This document shows, in pieces, positions 1 through 9,558 of a stretch of 64,000 nucleotides of DNA (its first letter is position 1; every line of letters starts with the position of its first letter). The notes under the pieces were generated by a model that saw only the letters and a program-made list of their open reading frames with translations, searched no databases and had not been told where the DNA came from. The DNA comes from Dechloromonas sp. Lineage in GTDB: Bacteria; Pseudomonadota; Gammaproteobacteria; Burkholderiales; Rhodocyclaceae. Position numbers and translations under genes: made by a program. The DNA lies in the NCBI GenBank assembly GCA_028687035.1, contig JAQUAX010000010.1, positions 1 through 64,000 of the forward strand. Reading direction: 5' to 3'.

Positions 1-7
1 AAGTTAC

Positions 8-121
8 GTCTGGCGTCCATAGCCCTCTGGTCCCACCCCTTCCCATCCCGAACAGGACCGTGAAACAGAGTCGCGCCAATGATAGTGAGCTTCCGCTCGC
101 GAAAGTAGGTCAACGCCAGAC
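8..121 (+). rRNA. rrf: 5S ribosomal RNA
   Basis: The first 8 bases (GTCTGGCG) pair with the last 8 (CGCCAGAC), closing helix I of a 114-base 5S rRNA. The interior carries conserved 5S segments, such as CCCATCCCGAACAG around 43-56 and GAAAGTAGG near 101. A strong terminator follows directly, so this is the 3' end of an rRNA operon whose 16S and 23S genes lie upstream of the window. Exact ends could differ by one or two bases. Confidence 0.95.
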
Positions 122-130
122 ACCCTCTCC

Positions 131-165
131 CAGAAAGCCCCTGCATTCCCTGCAGGGGCTTTCTG
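131..165 (+). terminator. Terminator of the rRNA operon
   Basis: A perfect 15-bp inverted repeat (131-145 with 151-165, 5-base loop) lies ten bases after the 5S rRNA. Its 3' arm ends in CTTTCTG and is followed by more T/C-rich sequence. The position and stem fit intrinsic termination of the rrn transcript. Confidence 0.85.
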
Positions 166-285
166 CTTTCTGCTTTGGCTTCGGCAGAAACAAAAGCGAC
201 AACAAGAGCCGGCCTGCCTCTTGAAAGAAGAAAACCAGCCCCCATATCGCTTCCTACGTTTTGTTAGTGATTGGGAGTTTCAACG

Positions 286-2202
<1,917 letters not shown>

Positions 2203-2204
2203 TC

Positions 2205-2228
2205 AAACGGGGCTGCGGCCCCGTTTTT
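2205..2228 (+). terminator. Intrinsic terminator after htpG
   Basis: AAACGGGGC (2205-2213) pairs with the complementary arm ending at 2226 around a 4-base loop, and the arm runs into five T residues. It begins three bases after the htpG stop codon and ends four bases before the next start codon. The downstream gene may therefore be expressed by read-through or from a weak promoter of its own. Confidence 0.85.
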
Positions 2229-2231
2229 CAC

Positions 2232-2444
2232 ATGAATCCCGCTGATCTCGAATTGCTGGTCACACGCACGATGCCTTTCGGCAAGCACAAGGGCTGCGTG
2301 ATCGCCGACCTGCCGGGCAACTATCTGAACTGGTTCGCCCGCGAGGGATTTCCTCCCGGCGAAATCGGCCGGCTGCTGGCGCTGATGCAGGAGATCGACC
2401 ACAACGGCCTGTCGGCGCTGCTGGCCCCCCTGCGTCGCCGGTAA
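2232..2444 (+). CDS. Small DUF3820-family protein
   Basis: A 70-residue protein with the segment MPFGKHKGCVIADLP followed by a Y-L-x-W-F motif, characteristic of the DUF3820 family (sometimes labelled putative quorum-sensing-regulated virulence factor). The biochemical role is unknown. ATG 2232 is chosen because the family begins shortly before the MPFGK motif; an upstream in-frame ATG at 2199 would overlap the htpG stop and read through its terminator hairpin. No signal peptide or membrane segment is visible, so it is probably cytosolic. Confidence 0.75.
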   Translation: MNPADLELLVTRTMPFGKHKGCVIADLPGNYLNWFAREGFPPGEIGRLLALMQEIDHNGLSALLAPLRRR

Positions 2445-2451
2445 ACGAAAA

Positions 2452-2478
2452 CGGCCGGTCGACGCGGTCGACCGGCCG
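2452..2478 (-). terminator. Terminator of the Cys-repeat protein gene
   Basis: A perfect 12-bp inverted repeat (2452-2463 with 2467-2478, 3-base loop) lies between the convergent genes ending at 2444 and 2496. On the minus strand the stem is followed by GTTTTCGTTT, so it should mainly terminate the minus-strand gene. Its symmetry could also stop plus-strand transcription. Confidence 0.75.
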
Positions 2479-2495
2479 GCAGGCAGCGAAACCGT

Positions 2496-3020
2496 CTACT
2501 TCAGCTTCAGCTGTTCATACAGGCAGGCCTTGTGTTCGGGGCCGACCTTGTCCTGGCACGCGGCACGGGCCTTCTGGTGAAGTTCGCAACGCTGCGGATC
2601 GACCGCACCGGCGCACTCCCCTGGGCTACGCGGTTGCTGCAGGCAGCGGCGCATCGCCATGCCCGCCTGGCCCTTGCAGCCCTGGACGGCCTGGACGGCC
2701 TGGCGCCGCTCGGCGCAGCGCTGGGGATTGGGCGACTTCGCGCAGTCGTAGGCCGGACCCTGTTCGCGCATGCATTGCCGGCGTTCGGGGCCGGCCTTGC
2801 CGCGGCAGGCTTCGACGGCCTGCATGCGGGCATCGCGGCGGGCCTGGCAGGCCGCGGGGTTCGGTGTCTGTGCGCAATCGCGAGCGGCACGGGGACCCGC
2901 TCCCTGCATCATCCCGGGACCACCCATCCCTCCGCCCATCCCGGGTCCCGGCTGGGCGCCGACGGGCAGTGCGAGCAGCGAGGCGAACAGCGTGGCAATC
3001 AGCATCAGTCCGGTTCTCAT
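2496..3020 (-). CDS. Secreted protein with three Cys-rich repeats, function unknown
   Basis: A 174-residue protein with a clear signal peptide (basic MRTG, hydrophobic core, cleavage after VGAQ near residue 23) and a Gly/Met-rich linker. Three tandem repeats of about 40 residues follow. Each repeat has four cysteines in the pattern C-x7-8-C, about 12 residues, C, about 9-10 residues, C, and contains NPxxC or DPQRC and GxxG-type turns. Even cysteine numbers per repeat and the export signal suggest disulfide-stabilised helical hairpins in the periplasm. I do not recognise a named family. It is transcribed alone and ends in its own terminator. Confidence 0.75.
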   Translation of the reverse strand: MRTGLMLIATLFASLLALPVGAQPGPGMGGGMGGPGMMQGAGPRAARDCAQTPNPAACQARRDARMQAVEACRGKAGPERRQCMREQGPAYDCAKSPNPQRCAERRQAVQAVQGCKGQAGMAMRRCLQQPRSPGECAGAVDPQRCELHQKARAACQDKVGPEHKACLYEQLKLK

Positions 3021-3154
3021 GATGGTCTCCTGGTGGTGGGTGTGACTTCATTCTAGCCAGCCGCCGCCGAGTTCCCAGCCGGGGCTGTAAATGAGTGCAA
3101 ATCCCCCGGGCCGCGCTAATAACTGCTTACAAGTCGCATGCTATATTGCCCGCC

Positions 3155-4939
3155 ATGAATGACAGGAATATCAGCGAGCACCGCCTGGCGCTTTCCGAAG
3201 TCCTCGACTGGCTGGTCGAGGACGGCCTGGCGGACAGGGAGCGCGCTGACGCGCTCAGGGTCGAGCGGCGGCTGCATGGCGGCAAGCAGCATCCGCTGGT
3301 CGTCGTGGCCGACCAGAAATGGCGCTCGCCGAAACAGCCGGGCAAGGTGCTCGGCCTGGAAACGCTGACCGAGTGGCTGGCCGGCCGCTGCGGGCTCGAC
3401 TACCTGCACATCGATCCGCTGAAGATCGATTTCACCGGCGTGGCCGACGTGATGTCGAGCGCCTACGCGGCGCGTTTTTCCATCCTGCCGGTCCAGGTGA
3501 CGACACGCGAGGTCGTCGTCGCCACCGCCGAACCTTACGTCCGCGAGTGGGTGGATGAGCTGGCGCCCATCCTGCGCAAGGAAATCCGCCGGGTCATGGC
3601 CAATCCGGAAGACATTGCGCGCTACCTGGTCGAATTCTTCAGCCTGGCCAAGTCGGTCAAGAAGGCCGCCGAGCGCGGCGAAGTCACCAGCGGCCTGTCG
3701 AGTTTCGAGCAGCTGGTCGAACTGGGCAAAGGCAACCGCCAGTTCGACGCCAACGACCAGCACATCGTCCATATCGTCGACTGGCTGTGGCAGTACGCCT
3801 TCGACCAGCGGGCCTCGGACATCCATATCGAACCGCGGCGCGACATCGGCATCGTCCGTTTCCGCATCGACGGCGTGCTGCATCAGGTCTACCAGATCCC
3901 GATGGCCGTGATGAACGCGATGACCAGCCGGATCAAGCTGCTCGGCCGGATGGACGTCATCGAGAAGCGGCGGCCGCAGGACGGCCGGGTCAAGACGCGG
4001 ACGCCGGACGGCCAGGAGGTCGAGCTGCGCCTGTCGACGCTGCCGACCGCGTTCGGCGAAAAGCTGGTGATGCGCATCTTCGACCCCGAGGTGCTGGTCC
4101 GCGACTTCCGCTCGCTCGGCTTTTCCGACGAGGACCAGGCGCGCTGGAAGCAGATGACGGCGACGCCGAACGGCATCATCCTGGTCACTGGTCCGACCGG
4201 CTCGGGCAAGACGACGACTCTGTACACGACGCTGAAGCAGCTCGCGACGCCGGAAGTCAATGTCTGCACCATCGAGGACCCGATCGAGATGGTCGAACCG
4301 GCGTTCAACCAGATGCAGGTCCAGCACGCGATCGACCTCGGCTTCGCCGACGGCGTCCGTGCGCTGATGCGGCAGGACCCGGACATCGTGATGATCGGCG
4401 AGATCCGCGACCTGGAAACCGCCGAAATGGCGATCCAGGCCGCGCTGACCGGCCACCTGGTGCTGTCGACGCTGCACACCAACGATGCGCCGTCGGCGAT
4501 CACCCGGCTGCTCGACCTCGGTGTGCCGGCCTACCTGATCAACTCGACGCTGCTCGGCGTGATGGCGCAGCGCCTGGTCCGCACGCTGTGCCCGCACTGC
4601 AAGAAGGCGGTGCCGGCCAGCGAGGAGCACCTGGCCGCCTGGCGCTCGCTGGTCGCCCCGTGGAAATCGGCCGAGCCGTCCCAGGTCTGGCAGCCGGTCG
4701 GCTGCCTCGAGTGCCGGATGACCGGCTACAGCGGCCGCGTCGGGCTCTACGAAATCCTGCTCAATTCCCCGGAAATCCGGCGGATGATCAAGCCGCTGAC
4801 CGAGATTCCCAAGCTGCGCGAGCAGGCCTACCGCGAAGGCATGCGGCCGCTGCGCATTTCCGGCGCGCTGAAGGTCGCCCAGGGCGTGACCTCGCTGGAG
4901 GAGGTCATCAAGGTCGCGCCGCCGGCCGAGGAAGCCTGA
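3155..4939 (+). CDS. GspE/PilB-family type II secretion or type IV pilus assembly ATPase
   Basis: A 594-residue hexameric secretion ATPase. It has an MshEN-like N-terminal region (about residues 10-160), the ASDIHIEP motif at 220-227, Walker A GPTGSGKT at 346-353, an Asp box and Walker B DPDIVMIGEIRD at 408-419, and a C-terminal tetracysteine zinc site (Cys479, 482, 517, 520). These mark the GspE/PilB clade rather than retraction ATPases such as PilT. No pilin, PilC or secretin genes adjoin it, so the system it powers cannot be named; orphan copies of this kind are common in betaproteobacteria. ATG 3155 is preferred over an in-frame start at 3095, which would add 20 residues unlike the family. 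Confidence 0.9.
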   Translation: MNDRNISEHRLALSEVLDWLVEDGLADRERADALRVERRLHGGKQHPLVVVADQKWRSPKQPGKVLGLETLTEWLAGRCGLDYLHIDPLKIDFTGVADVMSSAYAARFSILPVQVTTREVVVATAEPYVREWVDELAPILRKEIRRVMANPEDIARYLVEFFSLAKSVKKAAERGEVTSGLSSFEQLVELGKGNRQFDANDQHIVHIVDWLWQYAFDQRASDIHIEPRRDIGIVRFRIDGVLHQVYQIPMAVMNAMTSRIKLLGRMDVIEKRRPQDGRVKTRTPDGQEVELRLSTLPTAFGEKLVMRIFDPEVLVRDFRSLGFSDEDQARWKQMTATPNGIILVTGPTGSGKTTTLYTTLKQLATPEVNVCTIEDPIEMVEPAFNQMQVQHAIDLGFADGVRALMRQDPDIVMIGEIRDLETAEMAIQAALTGHLVLSTLHTNDAPSAITRLLDLGVPAYLINSTLLGVMAQRLVRTLCPHCKKAVPASEEHLAAWRSLVAPWKSAEPSQVWQPVGCLECRMTGYSGRVGLYEILLNSPEIRRMIKPLTEIPKLREQAYREGMRPLRISGALKVAQGVTSLEEVIKVAPPAEEA

Positions 4940-4946
4940 CTCCGCT

Positions 4947-5378
4947 TCAGATCAGGCTGGCCTTGCGCCGTACCGCATCGACATAGGCCAGCGCATCCAT
5001 CGGCTGGCCGTTGCGTTGCGCCGCCCAGATCGTTTCGCCCAGGCATTCGAGCAGCACGTGCTCGGCAGCGTGCGGGTCCATGCGGGCGCGCAGGCTGTCG
5101 TAGGCGGCGCGGATGCCCGGCGGATGGTCGATGCTGACCTGCTCGTGGATCGCCAGGTGCAGCGACAGGTGCAGGAAGGGATTCATCTGCCCGGTTTCCG
5201 GCGTCCATTCCTGGTCGACCGCGGTTTCGGCATCGGCGAGCAGCCCGTGGTACTCGGGGTGGCGGGCCGCGATATCGGCGGCAGTGACTTCGGCGCCGAC
5301 CAGAGGCAGGCGTTCCAGGTGCTTTTTCCAGGCGTCGCAGAAAAAGCGGCGGACCTGTTCTCGGGTGGGATTAAACAT
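4947..5378 (-). CDS. DUF1841 family protein
   Basis: A 143-residue protein matching DUF1841 by recall. The N-terminus starts MFNPTREQVRRFF and the centre carries a MNPFLHLSLHLAIHEQ segment rich in histidines (a possible metal site, by inference). It is short, soluble and of unknown function. It is the last gene of the minus-strand operon nth - FIST - DUF1841, and its start overlaps the FIST stop by 8 bases, so translation is probably coupled. Confidence 0.85.
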   Translation of the reverse strand: MFNPTREQVRRFFCDAWKKHLERLPLVGAEVTAADIAARHPEYHGLLADAETAVDQEWTPETGQMNPFLHLSLHLAIHEQVSIDHPPGIRAAYDSLRARMDPHAAEHVLLECLGETIWAAQRNGQPMDALAYVDAVRRKASLI

Positions 5379-6390
5379 GGAGGCTTTCGTAGCTCAGCGT
5401 GAGCGTGCTGTTGTGATACATCAGGTTGCCGTCCGGACCGGGGACGATCTGGCCGGTGCCGTAGGCGCCGAGCAGCGGAACGCCCGGACACCGGTCGCGG
5501 AAGGCCTGCAGGTCGCGGTCCTCGCCGCCGTAGAACAGCGGGCCGCGGCCGATGCACGAGAAGGACAGCGCGAATTCGGGCGGCCGGCCGGCGTCGACCG
5601 CGGCGGCCAGCGCGTCGCGCATTTCCCGCTCGGCCGCCGCCGGGTCGCGCAGCGCCCAGCGCACGGTATCGCCGGCGCTCAGCGCTTCGCCCAGCGTCAG
5701 CGAACCGTCGGCGCCGGCCGACAGGATGGCGATCCCGCTGCGGCCGGGCGAGCGGAGCAGGGCCAGGCGGTGCCAGGGTGGCGCGCGGCGCCACTCGGCC
5801 GGCAGCGCGGCGCGCAGGCTGTCGAGGGCATCGACGCCGTCGACCTGGCGCAATTCATAGGCGTCGCAGGCGTCGACCGTCAGATCGCCGCCCAGCGGAT
5901 GCAGGCCGGGCGCATGGGCCGGCCGTGCCCGCCAGCCCGGCAGGACGATTTCGGCGCAACTGTCGGCGGCGACCCGGCCGGCCGACCAGGCGACCGCATC
6001 GCTTTCCTGCAAGCCGGCACGTCGGCTGCCGGACTGCCAGCCGTAAGGCAGGCGGGCATGGCCGGTGAAGCAGAGATGGAGGCCGTCGTCGCCCGCTGGC
6101 GAAGCGGCGGCCGGTGCCAGCACCAGCGCGGCGGCGGCCGGCTGGTCGAGGCTCCAGCCGGCTTCGGTGAACAGCCCGCTTGCGGTGCAGCCGGCGACCT
6201 GCAGCGTGCCGCCGGCGCGGGCGGCGGCGACCACGGCGGCGCGGGCCTGGCGGTCGAAATCGCGGGTCAGAAACAGGAGGACCTGTCCCGCGCGGGGCAG
6301 TCCGGCCGCGGCCAGCGCCGTCTCGACCGCCGCCGCGGCCAGCGCGGGCGAGGCCTGGGCGGCGCTGGCCAGGCCGCTGCCGGCGCTCAT
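5371..6390 (-). CDS. FIST domain protein (FIST_N plus FIST_C)
   Basis: A 339-residue protein. FIST domains are ligand-sensing modules found alone or fused to signalling proteins. The N-terminal half contains the VLLFLTRDFD and AGCTASGLFTEAGW segments typical of FIST_N. The C-terminal half contains EFALSFSCIGRGPLFYGG and PLLGAYGTGQIVP, typical of FIST_C. The ATG at 6390 overlaps the nth stop codon (ATGA), which fixes the start and indicates coupling. Here the module is free-standing rather than fused to a kinase or chemoreceptor. The ligand is unknown; small amino acids have been proposed for the family. Confidence 0.85.
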   Translation of the reverse strand: MSAGSGLASAAQASPALAAAAVETALAAAGLPRAGQVLLFLTRDFDRQARAAVVAAARAGGTLQVAGCTASGLFTEAGWSLDQPAAAALVLAPAAASPAGDDGLHLCFTGHARLPYGWQSGSRRAGLQESDAVAWSAGRVAADSCAEIVLPGWRARPAHAPGLHPLGGDLTVDACDAYELRQVDGVDALDSLRAALPAEWRRAPPWHRLALLRSPGRSGIAILSAGADGSLTLGEALSAGDTVRWALRDPAAAEREMRDALAAAVDAGRPPEFALSFSCIGRGPLFYGGEDRDLQAFRDRCPGVPLLGAYGTGQIVPGPDGNLMYHNSTLTLSYESLHV

Positions 6391-7019
6391 GCGCTCTTGC
6401 CCTTGAAGCCGCACAGGTCGGCGACGACGCAGCGCCCGCATTCCGGCTTGCGGGCCTTGCACACGTAGCGGCCGTGCAGGATCAGCCAGTGGTGGGCGTC
6501 CTTCTTGAACTCGTCCGGCGTCACCTTCAGCAGCTTGCGTTCGACGTCGAGCACGGTCTTGCCGGGGGCCAGCCCCGTCCGGTTGCCGAGCCGGAAGATG
6601 TGCGTGTCGACGGCGATCGTCGGCTCGCCGAAGGCGGTGTTCAGCACGACGTTCGCCGTCTTCCGGCCGACCCCGGGCAGCGCCTCGAGGGCCGTGCGGT
6701 CGGCCGGCACCTCGCCGCCGTGCCGCTCGACCAGCAGGCGACAGGTCGCGATGACGTTCTTCGCCTTGGTCCGGTACAGGCCGATCGTCTTGATGTATTC
6801 GGCCAGGCCTTCCTCGCCGAGCGCCAGCATCGCGTCCGGCGTCGGCGCGGCCGGGAACAGCCGGGCGGTCGCCTTGTTGACGCCGACATCGGTCGCCTGC
6901 GCCGACAGGATCACCGCGACCAGCAGCTGGAACGGCGTCGCGTAGTGGAGTTCGGTGGTCGGTGCCGGATTGGCGTCGCGCAGGCGGGCGTAGAACTGCT
7001 CGATGGTGGATTTTTTCAC
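6387..7019 (-). CDS. nth: Endonuclease III (DNA glycosylase/AP lyase)
   Basis: Base-excision repair enzyme that removes oxidised pyrimidines and nicks at abasic sites. The 210 residues align with E. coli numbering: helix-hairpin-helix LPGVGRKTA with catalytic Lys120, catalytic Asp138 in VDTH, and a C-terminal [4Fe-4S] site Cys187-x6-Cys194-x2-Cys197-x5-Cys203. All key residues are present. It is the first gene of the operon with the FIST and DUF1841 genes. In E. coli and many relatives nth directly follows rnfE/rsxE; here a plus-strand cassette separates the two. Confidence 0.97.
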   Translation of the reverse strand: MKKSTIEQFYARLRDANPAPTTELHYATPFQLLVAVILSAQATDVGVNKATARLFPAAPTPDAMLALGEEGLAEYIKTIGLYRTKAKNVIATCRLLVERHGGEVPADRTALEALPGVGRKTANVVLNTAFGEPTIAVDTHIFRLGNRTGLAPGKTVLDVERKLLKVTPDEFKKDAHHWLILHGRYVCKARKPECGRCVVADLCGFKGKSA

Positions 7020-7111
7020 GGGGTGTCCGGCATCGGATTGTCAGGCGCCGAGGAATGGGCCATATTTGTCTCAAACCAGATTCTAACCTGACCGAGAGAG
7101 ACGGGGCTTCG

Positions 7112-8521
7112 ATGCCTGACCATCCCGAGGGCTGTTCGCTCAGCCTGTTCCAGCTGCTTGAAGGCGACCCGGTCGCCACCGTCGTGATCGACGCGGAACA
7201 CCGGATCGTGCACTGGAACCGCGCCTGCGCGGCGCTGACCGGGCTGGCGGCCATCGACATGGTCGGCACCCGCGACCAGTGGCGGGCCTTCTACGCCGAC
7301 AGCCGGCCGATTCTGGCCGACCTGCTGGTCGATGGCGCCAGCGGCGAGCGCATCGCCCAGCTGTACGGCGGTCGCTCCCGTCCGTCGGAATCGATCGAAG
7401 GCGCCTACGAGGCCGAGGATTTCTTCCCGCAATTCGGGAGCAGCGGGCGCTGGCTGTTCTTCACCGCCGCAGCGATCCACGATGCCGAGGGCCGCGTCGT
7501 CGGCGCCATCGAGACGCTGCAGGACGTCACCGAGCGGCGCCGGGCCGAAGCCGCGCTGCGCGACAGCGAGGCCTGCCTGGCCCAGATCGTCGACGGGTCG
7601 TCGGTGGCGATGCTGGTGATCAACGCCGAGCACCGGGTCACCCACTGGAACCGCGCCTGCGAGGTGCTGACCGGCCGGCTGGCCCGCGAACTGATCGGCT
7701 CCGACCAGCACTGGGAAGCCTTCTACCCGACCCGCCGGCCGATCATGGCCGACCTTGTCGTCGACGGCGCCAGCGAGGCCGCGGTCGACCGCCTCTACCA
7801 CGGCCGTTACCGGCCTTCGGCGCTGTTGCCTGGGGCCTACGAGGCGGAGGATTTCTTCCCGCATTTCGGCGACGGCGGGCGCTGGCTGTTCTTTACCGCG
7901 TCGCCGCTGCTCAGTCCCGCCGGCGAGGTGGTCGGCGCGATCGAGACGCTGCAGGACGTCACCGAGCGCCGGCGGGCCGAAGACGCGCTGCGCGACAGCG
8001 AGGAGCGCTACCGCAAGCTGAGCCTGACCGACCCGCTGACCGGCCTGTTCAATTCGCGCCACCTGCGCGACAAGCTGCACCAGGAAGTCGAGCGGGCCGG
8101 GCGCTATCACCGGCCGCTCTGCCTGCTGCTGCTCGACTGCGACCATTTCAAGCGGATCAACGACAGCTACGGCCACCTCGAAGGCGACAAGGTGCTGCAG
8201 GCGCTGGCGCTGGCGATCAACCGCTGCCTGCGCCGCTCGGACAGCGCGTTCCGGCACGGCGGCGAGGAATTCATCGTGCTGATGCCGGAAGCCGGGGCCG
8301 AGGCCGGACGGGTGCTCGGCGAGCGCCTGCGCGCCTGCTTTGCCGCCGAAGCGGTCGAGTCGGCCTGCGGCGAAGCGATCCGCTGCACGGTCAGCATCGG
8401 CGTTGCCGAGTACCGGGCGGGCGACGACGAACACACGCTGATCCGGCGGGCCGACGAGGCCTGCTACCGGGCCAAGGGCCTTGGCAGGAACCGCGTCGTC
8501 GTCGCCGGGCGCGACGATTGA
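7112..8521 (+). CDS. Cytosolic diguanylate cyclase, PAS-PAS-GGDEF
   Basis: A 469-residue predicted diguanylate cyclase (two GTP to c-di-GMP). Two PAS domains (about residues 15-150 and 159-297) are clear duplicates: V-A-x3-V-I-x-A-E-H-R at 21-31 recurs at 165-175, and the GAIETLQDVTERRRAE linker occurs twice. The GGDEF domain (about 300-465) carries an active GGEEF at 383-387 and an inhibitory RxxD site at 374-377, five residues upstream as expected. No membrane segment is present, so the PAS pair probably senses a cytosolic cue or bound cofactor. ATG 7112 is chosen because the first PAS motif follows closely; an in-frame start at 6962 would lie inside nth. It lies 11 bases before the peroxidase gene and is probably cotranscribed with it. 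Confidence 0.92.
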   Translation: MPDHPEGCSLSLFQLLEGDPVATVVIDAEHRIVHWNRACAALTGLAAIDMVGTRDQWRAFYADSRPILADLLVDGASGERIAQLYGGRSRPSESIEGAYEAEDFFPQFGSSGRWLFFTAAAIHDAEGRVVGAIETLQDVTERRRAEAALRDSEACLAQIVDGSSVAMLVINAEHRVTHWNRACEVLTGRLARELIGSDQHWEAFYPTRRPIMADLVVDGASEAAVDRLYHGRYRPSALLPGAYEAEDFFPHFGDGGRWLFFTASPLLSPAGEVVGAIETLQDVTERRRAEDALRDSEERYRKLSLTDPLTGLFNSRHLRDKLHQEVERAGRYHRPLCLLLLDCDHFKRINDSYGHLEGDKVLQALALAINRCLRRSDSAFRHGGEEFIVLMPEAGAEAGRVLGERLRACFAAEAVESACGEAIRCTVSIGVAEYRAGDDEHTLIRRADEACYRAKGLGRNRVVVAGRDD

Positions 8522-8532
8522 GCGGAGGCTGC

Positions 8533-9558
8533 ATGATCCGTCTGCGCGACATCGCCTGGCCGCTGGCCCTGTTCGCCCTGCTGGTGCTGGGCGGCGGGTT
8601 CGCGATCTGGCAGGGGCGGGCGCTTGAGCTGCCGGCTCCGGAGGATGCGCCGACCGTGCTGCACCCCGAGCTGTTCCAGGCGGCCCGTCCGCTCGAACCG
8701 ATGCTCGACCTGGACCCGGAGCGGGTCGCCCTCGGCAGGCTGTTGTTCAGCGATACCCGGCTGTCGGCCGACCGGACGATGGCCTGCGTGTCCTGCCACG
8801 ATCTCGGCCGGGGCGGCGTCGATGGCCGGCAATTCTCGATCGGCATCGGCGGTGCGGTCGGCGGCATCAATGCGCCGAGCGTGCTGAACAGCGGCTACGG
8901 CTTCGTGCAGTTCTGGGACGGCCGGGCGCAGACGCTGGAGGAGCAGGCGGCCGGGCCGATCCACAATCCGATCGAGATGGGATCGAACTGGGTCCAGATC
9001 CTCGAGCGCCTGCGCGCCGATCCGGCGCTGGTCGCCGCCTTTGAGCGCAGCTATCCGGACGGGCTGGACGCGGCCAGCGTCGTCGATGCGATCGCCAGCT
9101 TCGAGCGCTCGCTGGTCACGCTCGATTCGCGCTTCGACCGTTACCTGCGCGGCGACGCATCGGCGCTCGACGCCCGCGAGATCGAGGGCTACCGGCATTT
9201 CCGCGAACTCGGTTGCACCAGCTGCCACCAGGGCATCCTGCTCGGCGGCAACATGTACCAGAAGTTCGGCGTGCTCGGCGACTACTTCGCCGGGCGCGGG
9301 ACGACGCAGGCCGACCTCGGCCGCTACAATGTCACCGGCCGCGAGGAGGACAGGCACGTGTTCAAGGTGCCGGGCCTGCGCAACGTCGCGCTGACCGCGC
9401 CGTATTTCCACGACGGATCGGCGACCACGCTGGAGCAGGCGGTGACGGTGATGGCGCGCTACCAGCTGGGACGGACGCTGTCGCCGGCCGAAACCGAAGC
9501 CATCGCCGCCTTCCTGCGTGCGCTGACCGGGCAGTTGCCGGCCGGGGAGGCACCATGA
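8533..9558 (+). CDS. Diheme cytochrome c peroxidase family protein
   Basis: A 341-residue periplasmic diheme protein of the bacterial CcpA/MauG superfamily. A single N-terminal membrane segment (about residues 9-26) is an anchor or uncleaved signal. Heme-binding motifs are CVSCH (85-89) and CTSCH (228-232). The C-terminal YFHDGS segment and MARYQLG (Met307 as a possible axial ligand) match cytochrome c peroxidases. The likely reaction is reduction of hydrogen peroxide with electrons from c-type cytochromes; a MauG-like role is less likely but not excluded. ATG 8533 has GGAGG 5 bases upstream. The stop codon overlaps the ATG of the next gene (ATGA), coupling it to a GGDEF-EAL protein. Confidence 0.9.
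   Translation: MIRLRDIAWPLALFALLVLGGGFAIWQGRALELPAPEDAPTVLHPELFQAARPLEPMLDLDPERVALGRLLFSDTRLSADRTMACVSCHDLGRGGVDGRQFSIGIGGAVGGINAPSVLNSGYGFVQFWDGRAQTLEEQAAGPIHNPIEMGSNWVQILERLRADPALVAAFERSYPDGLDAASVVDAIASFERSLVTLDSRFDRYLRGDASALDAREIEGYRHFRELGCTSCHQGILLGGNMYQKFGVLGDYFAGRGTTQADLGRYNVTGREEDRHVFKVPGLRNVALTAPYFHDGSATTLEQAVTVMARYQLGRTLSPAETEAIAAFLRALTGQLPAGEAP

Noticed and set aside
2680-2702. Short direct repeat GCCTGGACG in the Cys-repeat gene as a mobile or regulatory repeat
   Set aside because: It encodes a repeated Val-Gln-Ala segment on the minus strand and is explained by coding sequence.
3116-4630. Long minus-strand frame opposite the GspE/PilB gene
   Set aside because: Low-complexity Arg/Val/Asp composition and no family signal; shadow of the real gene.
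6391-7269. Extended N-terminus of the FIST protein reading through nth
   Set aside because: The extra region is the wrong frame of nth; the ATG at 6390 overlapping the nth stop is the natural start.
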